A stretch of DNA of 64,000 nucleotides from Brucella daejeonensis (GTDB lineage: Bacteria; Pseudomonadota; Alphaproteobacteria; Rhizobiales; Rhizobiaceae), in assembly GCF_014199265.1 (NCBI RefSeq), contig NZ_JACIJG010000006.1:240766-304765 (forward strand), in the 5' to 3' direction. The notes under the pieces are model-generated. The model saw only the letters and a list, made by a program, of their open reading frames with translations, was not told where the DNA came from and did no database searches. Made by a program: the position numbers and the translations under genes. This document shows positions 1 to 8,470 of this stretch, piece by piece. Every line of letters begins with the position of its first letter. Positions within the stretch are counted from its first letter, which is position 1.

Positions 1-1452
1 GCCCGCAACCGCGCCAAGCATGGCCGAGCCGAGCAGAACCGGTTCCGGCGATGTGGATGCAGCAATGACGAGGCCAGTCGTATCGGCCAGCACCTGACGA
101 ACCAGATCGGATCGTGCCGCGCCGCCACTGACGACAATAACGGCGGTCACGATGCCTTTGGCCTTTTGCGCCTCGACGATTTGCCGCGCTCCATAACCCA
201 GACCGCACAATCCGGCGAGATAAAGCCCAGTCAGACTGTCGATACCCGCATCAAGATCAAGCCCGGCAATGATGGCGCGGGCGTCCGGGTCGGCGAAGGG
301 TGCGCGATTGCCTAGGAATTCCGGCACGACATGAATGCCGCCGACGATTTCCGCCGTTTTCGCTGCGCCGCCGCGCGCCTCAACTTGCCACGCCAGACTG
401 TCGGCCAGCCCCTTGCCTTCCGCCGCCGCCTGTCTTTCGGCTTCGGCTGCGAAGGGATGCATATGAATGAGATGATCGATAGCGGCACCTGCCGCCGACT
501 GTCCGCCCTCGTTGAGCCACAAGCCCGGCACCATGGCCGAGAAATACGGCCCCCAGACCCCATCCACGAAAACCGGCGTTTCCGTAGTGGTCATGGTGCA
601 GGCCGAAGTGCCGAACACATAGGCCATGCGCGACAGGACATCGCCTTCGCCCCCGCGCGCGCCAACGGTACCGATGCCGCCCGCATGGGCGTCGATCAGA
701 CCGGCGGCAATCGCGATGCCGGGCTTCAGCCCCAGTTCCGCCGCCGCTTCCGTGCTCAAAGTTCCGAGCTTTTCACCGCCCGCGCATACGTCGGTGCCGA
801 CGCGCTGGAAACCTTCGTCCGCCAGTTGCCCCAGACCGACTGCACGAAAATAGACATCATCCCAGCGTTTTTCATGGCTGAGATAGGTCCATTTGCAAGT
901 AACCGTGCAAGCCGAGCGGGCTAGCGAGCCACAGGATTTCCAGGTGAGAAAATCCGTCAGGTCAAAAAACTGCCAGGCGGCGGCAAAGGTTTCCGGCTTG
1001 TTTTCCTTCAGCCACAAGAGTTTGGGCGTTTCCATTTCCGGTGAAATGGTGCCGCCGACATAGGCCAGCACCTTCGCGCCGGTCGCATTGATACGCTCTG
1101 CCTGATCGGTGGCGCGGTGGTCCATCCAGACAATGATGTCGCGCTGCGGATCATTCGACGGGCCGACCGCGAGCGGCGTGCCGCCATCGCCCAGCACAAC
1201 CAGCGAACAGGTGGCGTCATAGCCGATACCGGCCACGAGAGCCGGATCAATACCGGCCGTCGCCACCGCCTCGCGCACACTTTCGCACACGGCCTGCCAG
1301 ATATTGCCGCTCGACTGCTCGACAATGCCGCCAGCCGCGTGCCACATCGCAATATCGCGCTTGGCCGAGGCCAGCATCGCGCCTTTCGCGTCGAACACTC
1401 CGGCACGGGCACTGCCGGTGCCGACATCGACGCCGAGATAATAGCTGGTCAT
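1..1452 (-). CDS. FGGY-family carbohydrate kinase, probable D-ribulokinase (3' end outside window)
   Basis: The reading frame is open from the start at 1452 to the window edge, about 484 codons, so the C-terminus is missing. The N-terminus reads MTSYYLGVDVGTGSARAGVF, the phosphate-1 loop of FGGY sugar kinases. Further on come a WMDHRATDQA segment typical of ribulokinase-type FGGY enzymes, a GLIDAHAGGIG segment and the second ATP-binding part (VVSGGAARSDL). The family phosphorylates ketopentoses, here most likely D-ribulose to D-ribulose 5-phosphate, in the cytoplasm. It is the last gene of the minus-strand operon and directly follows ribitol dehydrogenase, which makes D-ribulose, so the assignment rests on both motif and context. 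An in-frame ATG at 1464, touching the upstream stop codon, is an alternative start. L-ribulokinase or another pentulose kinase cannot be excluded. Confidence 0.85.
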   Translation of the reverse strand, partial: MTSYYLGVDVGTGSARAGVFDAKGAMLASAKRDIAMWHAAGGIVEQSSGNIWQAVCESVREAVATAGIDPALVAGIGYDATCSLVVLGDGGTPLAVGPSNDPQRDIIVWMDHRATDQAERINATGAKVLAYVGGTISPEMETPKLLWLKENKPETFAAAWQFFDLTDFLTWKSCGSLARSACTVTCKWTYLSHEKRWDDVYFRAVGLGQLADEGFQRVGTDVCAGGEKLGTLSTEAAAELGLKPGIAIAAGLIDAHAGGIGTVGARGGEGDVLSRMAYVFGTSACTMTTTETPVFVDGVWGPYFSAMVPGLWLNEGGQSAAGAAIDHLIHMHPFAAEAERQAAAEGKGLADSLAWQVEARGGAAKTAEIVGGIHVVPEFLGNRAPFADPDARAIIAGLDLDAGIDSLTGLYLAGLCGLGYGARQIVEAQKAKGIVTAVIVVSGGAARSDLVRQVLADTTGLVIAASTSPEPVLLGSAMLGAVAG

Positions 1453-1464
1453 CGTCGCTCTCAT

Positions 1465-2193
1465 TTACAGATCGAGGCTCTGGGGCAAGATAACGAGGTC
1501 GCGAATGGTGATGTTGCGCGGGCGCGTCAGCATGAACATCACCGATTCCGCCACTTCACTTGGCTGCATCAGGCTGCCTGCTGCGAGCGCTTCATCGAGC
1601 TTGGCCTTGGGCCAGTCGCTGATGAGCGCGGTCACGACCGGACCGGGCAGAACACCGCCGACGCGGATGCCATGCGGCGCGACCTGACGACGAACCGTGT
1701 GCACGAAAGCCTGTACGGCATGTTTGGACGCCGTGTAGATCGGCTCCCAGATCACCGGCACCACGCCCGCGACCGAACTGGTCATGATGATATCGCCGGT
1801 CTTGCGCTCCATCATATGCGGCAGCACGGCATGAATGGTACGGAAAGCTGCGTTGATATTGAGGTTCAACATGCGATCCCAAGCATCCGGGTCACCTTCC
1901 CACAACGGGCCGCCGATATAAGCACCCGCATTGGCATGGAAAATATCAAGCTGACCCGCCTGTTCGAGAATCTGCGGCATCATGGTGGCGACCGATGCCG
2001 GATCGAGCAGGTTGATAACGAGCGGCTTTGCCTTGTCGCCAAGCTCGGCGCATTTTTCTTTCAGTGCCTTCTCGTCACGATCGACGAGGAACACCGTCAT
2101 GCCCGCTTCAACCATATGCTTTGCGCATTCGAAGCCGATGCCTGACGCCGCGCCCGTGACGGCGGCGACCTTTCCGGTGAGATCCTGAGCCAT
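1465..2193 (-). CDS. rbtD: Ribitol 2-dehydrogenase (SDR family)
   Basis: This is a 242-residue short-chain dehydrogenase with the cofactor motif TGAASGIG near residues 14-21, the [11 protein letters not shown] segment near 90 and the catalytic YTASK. The HANAG variant, the [13 protein letters not shown] stretch and the [18 protein letters not shown] stretch closely match the ribitol dehydrogenases of Klebsiella and Enterobacter as I remember them. The enzyme oxidises ribitol to D-ribulose with NAD+. It lies between an ABC permease and an FGGY kinase in the same direction, which gives uptake, oxidation and phosphorylation of a pentitol. The stop codon lies against a possible start of the kinase, indicating translational coupling. 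A related pentitol such as arabinitol is a possible alternative substrate. Confidence 0.88.
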   Translation of the reverse strand: MAQDLTGKVAAVTGAASGIGFECAKHMVEAGMTVFLVDRDEKALKEKCAELGDKAKPLVINLLDPASVATMMPQILEQAGQLDIFHANAGAYIGGPLWEGDPDAWDRMLNLNINAAFRTIHAVLPHMMERKTGDIIMTSSVAGVVPVIWEPIYTASKHAVQAFVHTVRRQVAPHGIRVGGVLPGPVVTALISDWPKAKLDEALAAGSLMQPSEVAESVMFMLTRPRNITIRDLVILPQSLDL

Positions 2194-2211
2194 TCTATAG
2201 TCCTTTGAAAT

Positions 2212-3456
2212 TTAAGCGCGACCGTGCGACTGGCGCGAGCGGCGTGCAAGGGAATCGACAATGACGGCAATCGCCAACACGGCGCCCGTGATCATGTAGC
2301 GGAGCGACGACGACAGATCGAGAAGCGTCAGGCCGCTGGCAATCGACTGGATGACGATGATGCCAAGAAGCGCCGACCATGCGCTGCCGCGACCACCAAA
2401 CAGGCTGGTGCCGCCGATGACCGCCGCCGCAATGGCGTTGAGATTGACATCGCCCGTGCCGGCCTGCTGGCTGGAGGACGCCAGTCGCGACGCGGCCAGA
2501 ATGCCGCCGGACGCCGCCAGAACCGAACAGGTCACGAAGGCCGAAATATAGACGAAGGTGACATTGATACCAGCGCGCCGTGCTGCTTCACGATTGCCGC
2601 CGACCGCCTGCATGGAACGGCCCCAGCGGGTGCGGGTCAGCGCATAATTCATCGCGATGACCAGCGCCACGAACAGGCCGAACATCCACGGCACGCCACG
2701 CGACTGGTTGAGATAGAACACCGCGCCGCCCGCTATCAAAGTGATGACGATGGCCTTGAAGGCGATACCGGCGCTGGAGGGAGCCGAAAGTCCCGCCTCG
2801 CGACGGCGCTGGGCCGAGCGAAAGCCGGACAGGAAGATCACAAGCCCTGCAACAAGCGCCAGCGCATAGGAAATCGGGCGCGGCATGACCAGCAACTGCC
2901 CGAAGCTGACGAGCCACGAGCCATAAGGCAGGTTGATCGAGCCGGTATTGCCAAGGAGATAAAGCTGAAGCCCGAGAGCGGCCAGCAGACCGGCCAGCGT
3001 CGAGACGAAACTCGGCATGCTGAAGCGGTTATAGAGGAAGGCGTAGAGCAGGCCGATGGCAGCGCCTGCGCACAGCGCGGCCAGAATGGCGAACGCCACC
3101 GGCCAGCCATTATTGACCCACAACACGCCAACGATGGCCGAGGCCAGGCCACTGACAGACCCGACCGACAGATCGATTTCGCCCAGCATCAGGATGCAGA
3201 CGATACCAAGCGAGATCACGCCGATGGTCGAGCAGTCGAACAGGAGATTGACCAGATTATTGCTCGACAGAAAGACCGGGTTCAGGGTCTGGAACACGGT
3301 CCAGATGATGACGAGGCCGACAATGACCGGCAGCGAACCAAGGTCGCCGGAACGAACGCGGTCGAAGAAGCCGCGCAACGCGCCCGACACGCCTTCATCA
3401 TGGCGCACGCGCGCATCCTGCCTGTCCAGAGGGGTCTTTCCAGTTGCCTTGTTCAT
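2212..3456 (-). CDS. Sugar/polyol ABC transporter permease (XylH/RbsC type)
   Basis: This 414-residue inner-membrane protein has about ten hydrophobic segments and the GEIDLSVGSVSGLASAIVG signature of carbohydrate-uptake (CUT2) permeases near residue 90. Near residue 285 it has the conserved coupling segment ALTRTRWGRSMQAVGGN that contacts the ATPase. Its length and the extra central loop resemble XylH more than the shorter RbsC. Its start shares one base with the stop of the upstream ATPase gene (TAATG), so the two are translationally coupled. Downstream ribitol dehydrogenase and kinase genes suggest that the cargo is ribitol or another pentitol. Confidence 0.85.
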   Translation of the reverse strand: MNKATGKTPLDRQDARVRHDEGVSGALRGFFDRVRSGDLGSLPVIVGLVIIWTVFQTLNPVFLSSNNLVNLLFDCSTIGVISLGIVCILMLGEIDLSVGSVSGLASAIVGVLWVNNGWPVAFAILAALCAGAAIGLLYAFLYNRFSMPSFVSTLAGLLAALGLQLYLLGNTGSINLPYGSWLVSFGQLLVMPRPISYALALVAGLVIFLSGFRSAQRRREAGLSAPSSAGIAFKAIVITLIAGGAVFYLNQSRGVPWMFGLFVALVIAMNYALTRTRWGRSMQAVGGNREAARRAGINVTFVYISAFVTCSVLAASGGILAASRLASSSQQAGTGDVNLNAIAAAVIGGTSLFGGRGSAWSALLGIIVIQSIASGLTLLDLSSSLRYMITGAVLAIAVIVDSLARRSRQSHGRA

Positions 3457-4277
3457 TATGCCTCTCCCCGGTCAGCGGCGTCGTGCTGCGCCTGACGCCG
3501 TTCGGCGCGGCGGGAAACGGAATTGCTTGTAGCGCCGGTAATCGCGGCGACCAGTTCCTCATTCGATGAATCGGGATAGAAAACACCGTTGTTGCGGCCA
3601 AGACGCAGGACCACGATACGGTCGGCGACAGCGCGCACATCTTCCATATTATGGCTGATCATCAACACGCCAAGACCGCGATCACGGACGCGCTCGATGA
3701 GATCCAGCACTTCCGCTGTCTGCGCCACACCGAGCGCCGCAGTCGGCTCGTCAAGCATGATGAGCTTTGGATCAAGCAGCAGCGAGCGCGAAATCGCCAC
3801 CGTCTGGCGTTGACCGCCCGAAAGCGACGCCACCGGCTCGCGCACGCTTGGAATGCGGGCGGAAAGCTCGTTCAGAAGCTTCCAGGCCTTGATTTCCATC
3901 GACACTTCATCGAGGCGATAGGGACTTAGTTCGCGACCCAGAAAAATATTGGCGACAACATCGAGATTCTCGCACAGCGCCAGATCCTGAAAGACCGTCG
4001 CAATGCCAAGATCGAGCGCAACGCCCGGCGAGGACAATACCACCTTCTCGCCGTTGAATTCGATTGTGCCCTCTGTCGGCTGGTGCACACCGGCCAGCGT
4101 CTTGATCAGCGTCGATTTTCCCGCGCCATTGTCGCCCACCAGAGCCACAACTTCGCCCGGATAAACCTCCAGATCGATATCGGTCAGCGCCGAAACAGCG
4201 CCAAAATTCTTGGAAATACCGCTCAACCGCAGCACCGGCTGCCGCGACGGTGCGGCTGCATTGTTTTCCTGGGACAT
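3456..4277 (-). CDS. Sugar/polyol ABC transporter ATP-binding protein (single-domain, XylG-like)
   Basis: The protein has 273 residues from the ATG at 4277; a longer frame starts at 4304 but adds only nine residues. Walker A is GDNGAGKSTLIKTL, the signature motif is LSGGQRQTVAISRSL and Walker B is LIMLDEPTAALG. Most CUT2 ATPases (RbsA, AraG) are about 500 residues with two nucleotide-binding domains. This one has a single domain, as in FrcA-type systems, and so would act as a homodimer. It lies between the binding-protein gene and the permease gene and overlaps the permease start by one base. Confidence 0.85.
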   Translation of the reverse strand: MSQENNAAAPSRQPVLRLSGISKNFGAVSALTDIDLEVYPGEVVALVGDNGAGKSTLIKTLAGVHQPTEGTIEFNGEKVVLSSPGVALDLGIATVFQDLALCENLDVVANIFLGRELSPYRLDEVSMEIKAWKLLNELSARIPSVREPVASLSGGQRQTVAISRSLLLDPKLIMLDEPTAALGVAQTAEVLDLIERVRDRGLGVLMISHNMEDVRAVADRIVVLRLGRNNGVFYPDSSNEELVAAITGATSNSVSRRAERRQAQHDAADRGEA

Positions 4278-4319
4278 GATCTCACTTTCCCCAGCCTGTC
4301 GCACGGCAGGCCATTGCGT

Positions 4320-4347
4320 ATGCCCGGTCGAAGAACCGACCGGGCAT
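4320..4347 (-). other. Intercistronic stem-loop after the binding-protein gene
   Basis: An 11-bp perfect inverted repeat (ATGCCCGGTCG and its complement) with a 6-nt loop lies between the binding-protein stop at 4356 and the ATPase start at 4277. There is no T-run on the minus strand, so it is not a full terminator. The position suits an mRNA-stabilising or partial-attenuation hairpin that keeps the binding protein in excess over the ATPase and permease. Confidence 0.65.
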
Positions 4348-4355
4348 ATCGTTAC

Positions 4356-5420
4356 TTAGTTGGTGATGCCAAGCTTCTTGCAGCCTTCGGCATAGCGATC
4401 GACGCACAGCGTTGCAGCGGGAACGATGTTCTTGTCGGTGATTTCGGCCTTCAGGTTTTCAGCCGTGACAACCGCCGGAACGAAAAGCTTCGACGGCGTG
4501 TTGTAAAGCGTGGCTTCCGCCTTCGGCTTTTCGCCGTTGAGCAACTGGGCGGCAACACGCGCGGCTTCCGACGCAACGATTTCCGACGGCTTGTTGATGG
4601 TGTTGTACTGGTCGCCCGAAATGATGAGCTGAAGCGCGGCGATAGTCGCGTCATTGCCGGTAACCGGCGGCAACGGATCGACGCCTGCGGCCTTCATCGC
4701 GGCAATCGCACCGCCAGCCGTGCCGTCATTGGCGGCGACGATGCCGACAATCTGGTCGTTGAAGCGGGTGATCTGGCCGCTCGCCCATTGCTGTGCCTTG
4801 CTCGGCGCCCATTCCGGCGTGTCAAATTCGGCCAGCGTCTTGTAGCCGCTATCCTTCAGACCGGCATGAATGCCGTTCTTGATAAGACCGGCGGCGGCAT
4901 CGGTCGGCGAACCGTTGATCTGCAGCACACCGCCCTTGTCGGTTGGAACACCCTTGTCCTTCAGGTGCTTGACGAGCGATTCGGCAATCGATTTGCCAAT
5001 GGCTTCATTGTCGAACGAAACGTAGAAATCCGACGTCGCATCCGGGATCGGACGGTCATAGGCAATGACCTTGATGTCCTGCGACTGGGCAAGCTTGACC
5101 AGCGAAGCGGCGGCTGCCGTATCCACAGCGTCGAGCACGATCACCTTCGCGCCCTGCGAGATCACCGAGTTGAACTGCTGCTGCTGCTTGGTCGCGTCAC
5201 CGTCGGCGTTGAGATAAAGCACCTTGCAGCTTTCGCAGAGCTTCTTCATCTCGGCCGCGAAACCCGGATAATCGCGTTCTTCATAGCGTGTGGAAGCCTG
5301 ATCGGGCATCAGAAAGCCGACCACTGCATCCTTTACCTCGGCGTGGGCCGTAGTGGCCGCCATCATCAGCACGCCTGCCAGCGCGCCTGTCATCTTCCCA
5401 GTCTTTTTCAGTCCCTGCAT
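4356..5420 (-). CDS. Periplasmic sugar/polyol-binding protein (XylF-like)
   Basis: The start at 5420 is chosen because AGGAGGAG precedes it at good spacing; an upstream in-frame start at 5480 lacks a ribosome site. The 354-residue product opens with a Sec signal peptide ending near TTAHA-EVK. The mature part is a periplasmic-binding-protein-like I fold with the segments VVGFLMPDQASTRYEERDYPGF and GIVAANDGTAGGAIAAMKAAG that are typical of the XylF group. It would capture a pentose or pentitol in the periplasm. It is the first gene of the minus-strand operon, which is usual for CUT2 systems, and is followed by a stem-loop. Confidence 0.87.
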   Translation of the reverse strand: MQGLKKTGKMTGALAGVLMMAATTAHAEVKDAVVGFLMPDQASTRYEERDYPGFAAEMKKLCESCKVLYLNADGDATKQQQQFNSVISQGAKVIVLDAVDTAAAASLVKLAQSQDIKVIAYDRPIPDATSDFYVSFDNEAIGKSIAESLVKHLKDKGVPTDKGGVLQINGSPTDAAAGLIKNGIHAGLKDSGYKTLAEFDTPEWAPSKAQQWASGQITRFNDQIVGIVAANDGTAGGAIAAMKAAGVDPLPPVTGNDATIAALQLIISGDQYNTINKPSEIVASEAARVAAQLLNGEKPKAEATLYNTPSKLFVPAVVTAENLKAEITDKNIVPAATLCVDRYAEGCKKLGITN

Positions 5421-5765
5421 GACTCTCCTCCTGATGATCGTCGTTATTTTTTGGCATTCGTCGGGGATTTCCACCGGCAAATCTCAGCGTCGAATGTGCC
5501 AGATCGACCAGCCCTTCCTTCAAAGGGCCACCCAAAACCAGCACTGCACGATGCCTCCACCTGCCTGCGCCGCCATCTCCCATCAGGCGGAATCTTTTTC
5601 GTCGGACGATCAAGCCCGACCGGGTCCTCGCATAATCCGATACACAACAATTTGCACAATCGATTGTGCACGATGATAATGCGCCAGTGTCGGAAGTCTG
5701 TCAACACGATTCAATGGAGACGTTTCATGACAAAACGGCGGATGAGCGAATGCGGGACCGGCGAA
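5421..5765. other. Intergenic region between lacI-type gene and ribitol operon
   Basis: This 345-bp stretch has no credible gene. It holds the minus-strand promoter and palindromic operator annotated at 5653-5704 and an untranslated leader of roughly 250 nt before the binding-protein start. Nothing else was recognised in the leader. Confidence 0.6.
5653..5704 (-). promoter_or_regulatory. Promoter and LacI-type operator of the ribitol operon
   Basis: Read on the minus strand, TTGACA (5699-5704) and CATTAT (5676-5681) are 17 bp apart, a good sigma-70 promoter. Immediately downstream lies a perfect 18-bp palindrome, TGCACAATCGATTGTGCA (5653-5670), with the central CG that LacI-family hinge helices favour. 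It covers the expected start of transcription, so binding would block initiation. The LacI-type gene just upstream is the obvious ligand-responsive repressor. Confidence 0.8.
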
Positions 5766-6821
5766 CTACTTGATATCCTTCAACGCATCGAGCGGTCCAG
5801 GGATTGCCGAACGCGGGGCGATCAGTTTCGGCATGATCAAATGAAGCTCCGGTTCCGTCACCCGGCGTTCCATCAGATCGAACGCCTTTGCAATCATACC
5901 CTCCACGTCCTGTAGGACCGAGATCACGGGGAATGAAAGAAACGAGGCAAAGGGGTCATAATCGTAGCACCCCACCACCAGATCGTTCAGCGTTTCATCG
6001 GGATGCTCGACCATATAGCGCAGCAGGCCCTCAAGATTGATCGAGGAGTTGATGAACAACCCGCGCGGCAGATGGCCATGATGTTCGCGATATTCATCGA
6101 GCGCGTGCAACGTGTTGGGCGGAGAATAGCCCGTATGGAAAACGCAGCCTTCGGGGTCGCCCCCCATAACGGTCTGCTTCACGTGATGAAAGCCGCGGAT
6201 ACGCTGCCTGGTCGATTCATCGTCGCGCCCGCCGAACAGGCAAAGCTCTTCGGGACGCAAAGGGTTTTCGCTGCCGAAATATTCGACGATTGCCAGCGTC
6301 AGCATCTTGCCGCCCTCGAAATTGTCGGTCGTCACCGAAGGTGCTTTCGAGCCGGGCAGATCGATATTCACATGCGGCAGCGCCGCCTTGACGCACAATT
6401 CATGCAAACCGTCGGGATCTGTCGCGCCGCAGATGAAAAGCTCGTCGATGGCATAGGAAATCAGGGTTTCCGCCGTTTCGCGCTCCTCTTCCGGGTCACG
6501 GCTTGCACTCACCACGACCGGGCAAAGGCCCCGCGCGCGCACATGAGCCTCGAAAGTCTGCGCCATTGCGGAAAAGAAGCGGTTGTCGTGGAGTGGAAGC
6601 AGCAATCCGACCAGCCCCGAGCGCGAATGGCGCAGCCCCTGCGCCTGCCGGTTAGCCGTGTAATCATGCTTTGCGGCCAGATCGAGAATGGCCTCCGCCG
6701 TTGCCTGACTGATGCGCCTTTTACGCCATGTTCCATTCAGCACGGCGCTGACCGTCGAGGGCGAACTTCCCGACAAAACAGATAGATCGTAGATCGTCGC
6801 CTTTTTCCGGCTGCCGCGCAT
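5766..6821 (-). CDS. LacI-family transcriptional regulator
   Basis: This 351-residue protein has an N-terminal LacI helix-turn-helix (TIYDLSVLSGSSPSTVSAVLNG, about residues 9-30) with the hinge helix RQAQGLRHSRSGLVG near 60-72. It then has a periplasmic-binding-protein-like effector domain (GLVGLLLPLHDNRFFSAMAQ to about 330). It lies upstream of, and in the same direction as, the ribitol transport operon. An 18-bp palindrome with a central CpG lies at that operon's promoter. I infer that it represses the operon and is released by a pentitol or pentulose. The C-terminal domain gives no direct clue to the effector. Confidence 0.88.
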   Translation of the reverse strand: MRGSRKKATIYDLSVLSGSSPSTVSAVLNGTWRKRRISQATAEAILDLAAKHDYTANRQAQGLRHSRSGLVGLLLPLHDNRFFSAMAQTFEAHVRARGLCPVVVSASRDPEEERETAETLISYAIDELFICGATDPDGLHELCVKAALPHVNIDLPGSKAPSVTTDNFEGGKMLTLAIVEYFGSENPLRPEELCLFGGRDDESTRQRIRGFHHVKQTVMGGDPEGCVFHTGYSPPNTLHALDEYREHHGHLPRGLFINSSINLEGLLRYMVEHPDETLNDLVVGCYDYDPFASFLSFPVISVLQDVEGMIAKAFDLMERRVTEPELHLIMPKLIAPRSAIPGPLDALKDIK

Positions 6822-6969
6822 GAAAACCCCTCTCTGTGATCTTTACGAATAATGGGAGCGCGCGGAAAGGGAAATATGTTTTTCCTGTTCGCGGTCACTC
6901 CGGCCTTTGCGATTGTCCGGAAATGCCGCAAGCTGTTACAATCGATCGTCAACGACAGGGAGGCATGGC

Positions 6970-7611
6970 ATGGCAGACCTGACGCTTACCACCTACGACT
7001 GGGTTCCGCAGCCGCCGCGGGGGCATGTTCGCGACATTCGCGTGCGTTGGGCTCTGGAAGAAGCCGGACTGCCCTACCGCGTGAAGAGTACGCCGTTTCA
7101 CGACCGACAGGCCGATCATTTCGCCCATCAACCGTTCGGTCAGGTGCCATGGCTCACCGATGGCGACATGACCATCTTCGAAAGCGGAGCTATTTTGCTT
7201 CATCTGGGCGAATTGAGTACCCGGCTGATGCCATCTGACGCGAAGGCGCGCAACAAGGTCATTCAATGGCTTTTCGCGGCGCTTGCTTCGGTCGAGGCGG
7301 CAAGCCAGCCCTGGTCTTTCTTCCAGTTCACCGGAAACGCCGACGAAACACCCATGAGGAAGTTCTTCGATGAATTCCTCGAAGCCCGCCTGAAGCATAT
7401 GGAAACGGTTCTTGAAGGGCGCGAATGGCTGGTCGGGACTTTCTCCGTCGCGGACATCCTGATGGCGGATGTGTTGCGCCTTGTAGACCGATTTGGCGGA
7501 TTGGCGGAATATCCTGCCTGTCATGCTTATGTCGAGCGGGCGAAAGCGCGGCCTGCATTCGTGAAGGCCTATTCGGATCAGATGGCGCATTTCGCCGCGG
7601 CAGACCGATAA
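6970..7611 (+). CDS. Glutathione S-transferase family protein
   Basis: The start at 6970 follows AGGGAGG (6957-6963); an in-frame upstream start at 6907 has no such site. The 213-residue product has an N-terminal thioredoxin-like domain (VRWALEEAGLPYR, then QVPWLTDGDMTIFESGAILLHLGE, the glutathione gamma-glutamyl contact region). It ends in a C-terminal all-helical domain with EWLVGTFSVADILMADVLR. GSTs conjugate or isomerise electrophiles in the cytoplasm. It stands alone, divergent from the lacI-type gene. A link to the gentisate pathway as a maleylpyruvate isomerase is conceivable because that operon lacks one, but distance and sequence do not support it strongly. Confidence 0.82.
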   Translation: MADLTLTTYDWVPQPPRGHVRDIRVRWALEEAGLPYRVKSTPFHDRQADHFAHQPFGQVPWLTDGDMTIFESGAILLHLGELSTRLMPSDAKARNKVIQWLFAALASVEAASQPWSFFQFTGNADETPMRKFFDEFLEARLKHMETVLEGREWLVGTFSVADILMADVLRLVDRFGGLAEYPACHAYVERAKARPAFVKAYSDQMAHFAAADR

Positions 7612-7678
7612 ATCAGCGATCTCGGAGCCAAGCAAAAGCGATAGACCCCGACAAAATGGCGACTTTTTGAAACGGCTC

Positions 7679-8458
7679 TCAAGCCGGATGCTGCTGGACG
7701 CTCAAGCCCCCGTCGATGGTGAGGCAGGTCGCGTTGATAAAGGGGCACTCGTCGGAGATCATGAAAACTGCCGCCATTGCGATTTCATGCGGTCGGGCGA
7801 TGTACCCGCCGGGATGCAACGCCATGGTTTCGGCACGCGCGGCCACGGGATCGGGAAAACTGTTCCAGTAATCGACGGTCTTCCGGGTCTCGACATAGCC
7901 GGGTGCAATCGCGTTCACGCGGATCTGTTGCGGCGCATATTCCAGTCCCAGCGCCTTTGTCATGCCCATCAGCGCATGTTTCGCCAGCGGATAGGGAAAT
8001 GTGTGCGGAATAATGGTGAAGGCATGGGTCGAAGCAATATTGAGGATGACACCGCCGCCCATCCCGATCATGCCCGGCAGCACTGCCTTGCTGCAATTCC
8101 ACGCGCCCTTGAGATTGACATCGAAACAGCGGTTCCATTCCTCGTCGCTCGTCTCCAGCGGTCCGGCGAAGACATTGATGCCGGCATTGTTGACCAGCGC
8201 GTTGACGGTGCCGATCTCCCTGTTCGCCTGTGCTACGACGGCGGACACGGCTGTTGCATCCGAAATGTCGGCCTTTGCAAAGCCAAGCACTGCGCCCTGT
8301 TCGCGCAGCAGGAGCGCTTCGCGTTCAAGCCGTTCCATATCCATGTCGATCAGGAACAGCTCCGCGCCCTCGCGCACGAAGGCCTGCGCCATGGCAAGGC
8401 CGATGCCCTGTGCCGCGCCAGTCAGGAATATCCGTTTTCCGATAAGCCGGTCAGCCAT
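7679..8458 (-). CDS. SDR-family sugar dehydrogenase, probable galactose (or arabinose) 1-dehydrogenase
   Basis: This is a 259-residue classical SDR with TGAAQGIG at residues 14-21, NNAG near 90, the catalytic Ser in NIAST and YPLAK (Tyr and Lys), and a C-terminal TIDGGLSVQQ. It is the last gene of the araFGH-dgoKAD operon. The other genes supply uptake and every step from galactonate onward. The missing step is oxidation of the sugar to its lactone, which rhizobial SDRs of this type perform with NAD(P)+. Substrate choice (D-galactose, L-arabinose or D-fucose) is inferred from context and not readable from the sequence. Confidence 0.78.
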   Translation of the reverse strand: MADRLIGKRIFLTGAAQGIGLAMAQAFVREGAELFLIDMDMERLEREALLLREQGAVLGFAKADISDATAVSAVVAQANREIGTVNALVNNAGINVFAGPLETSDEEWNRCFDVNLKGAWNCSKAVLPGMIGMGGGVILNIASTHAFTIIPHTFPYPLAKHALMGMTKALGLEYAPQQIRVNAIAPGYVETRKTVDYWNSFPDPVAARAETMALHPGGYIARPHEIAMAAVFMISDECPFINATCLTIDGGLSVQQHPA

Positions 8459-8470
8459 GCCCCTGTCCCC

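Noticed and set aside
2224..3495. A 423-codon open frame on the plus strand
   Set aside because: It is antisense to the CUT2 permease gene and of shadow composition; no ribosome site or domain.
4083..5915. A 610-codon open frame on the plus strand
   Set aside because: It is antisense to the ATPase and binding-protein genes, whose products have clear motifs; its own product is Arg/His-rich without any recognisable domain, typical of a G+C-rich shadow frame.
6970..7611. GST as maleylpyruvate isomerase of the gentisate route
   Set aside because: It is 37 kb from the gentisate genes, is not in their operon, and its glutathione-site segment shows nothing specific to the isomerases.
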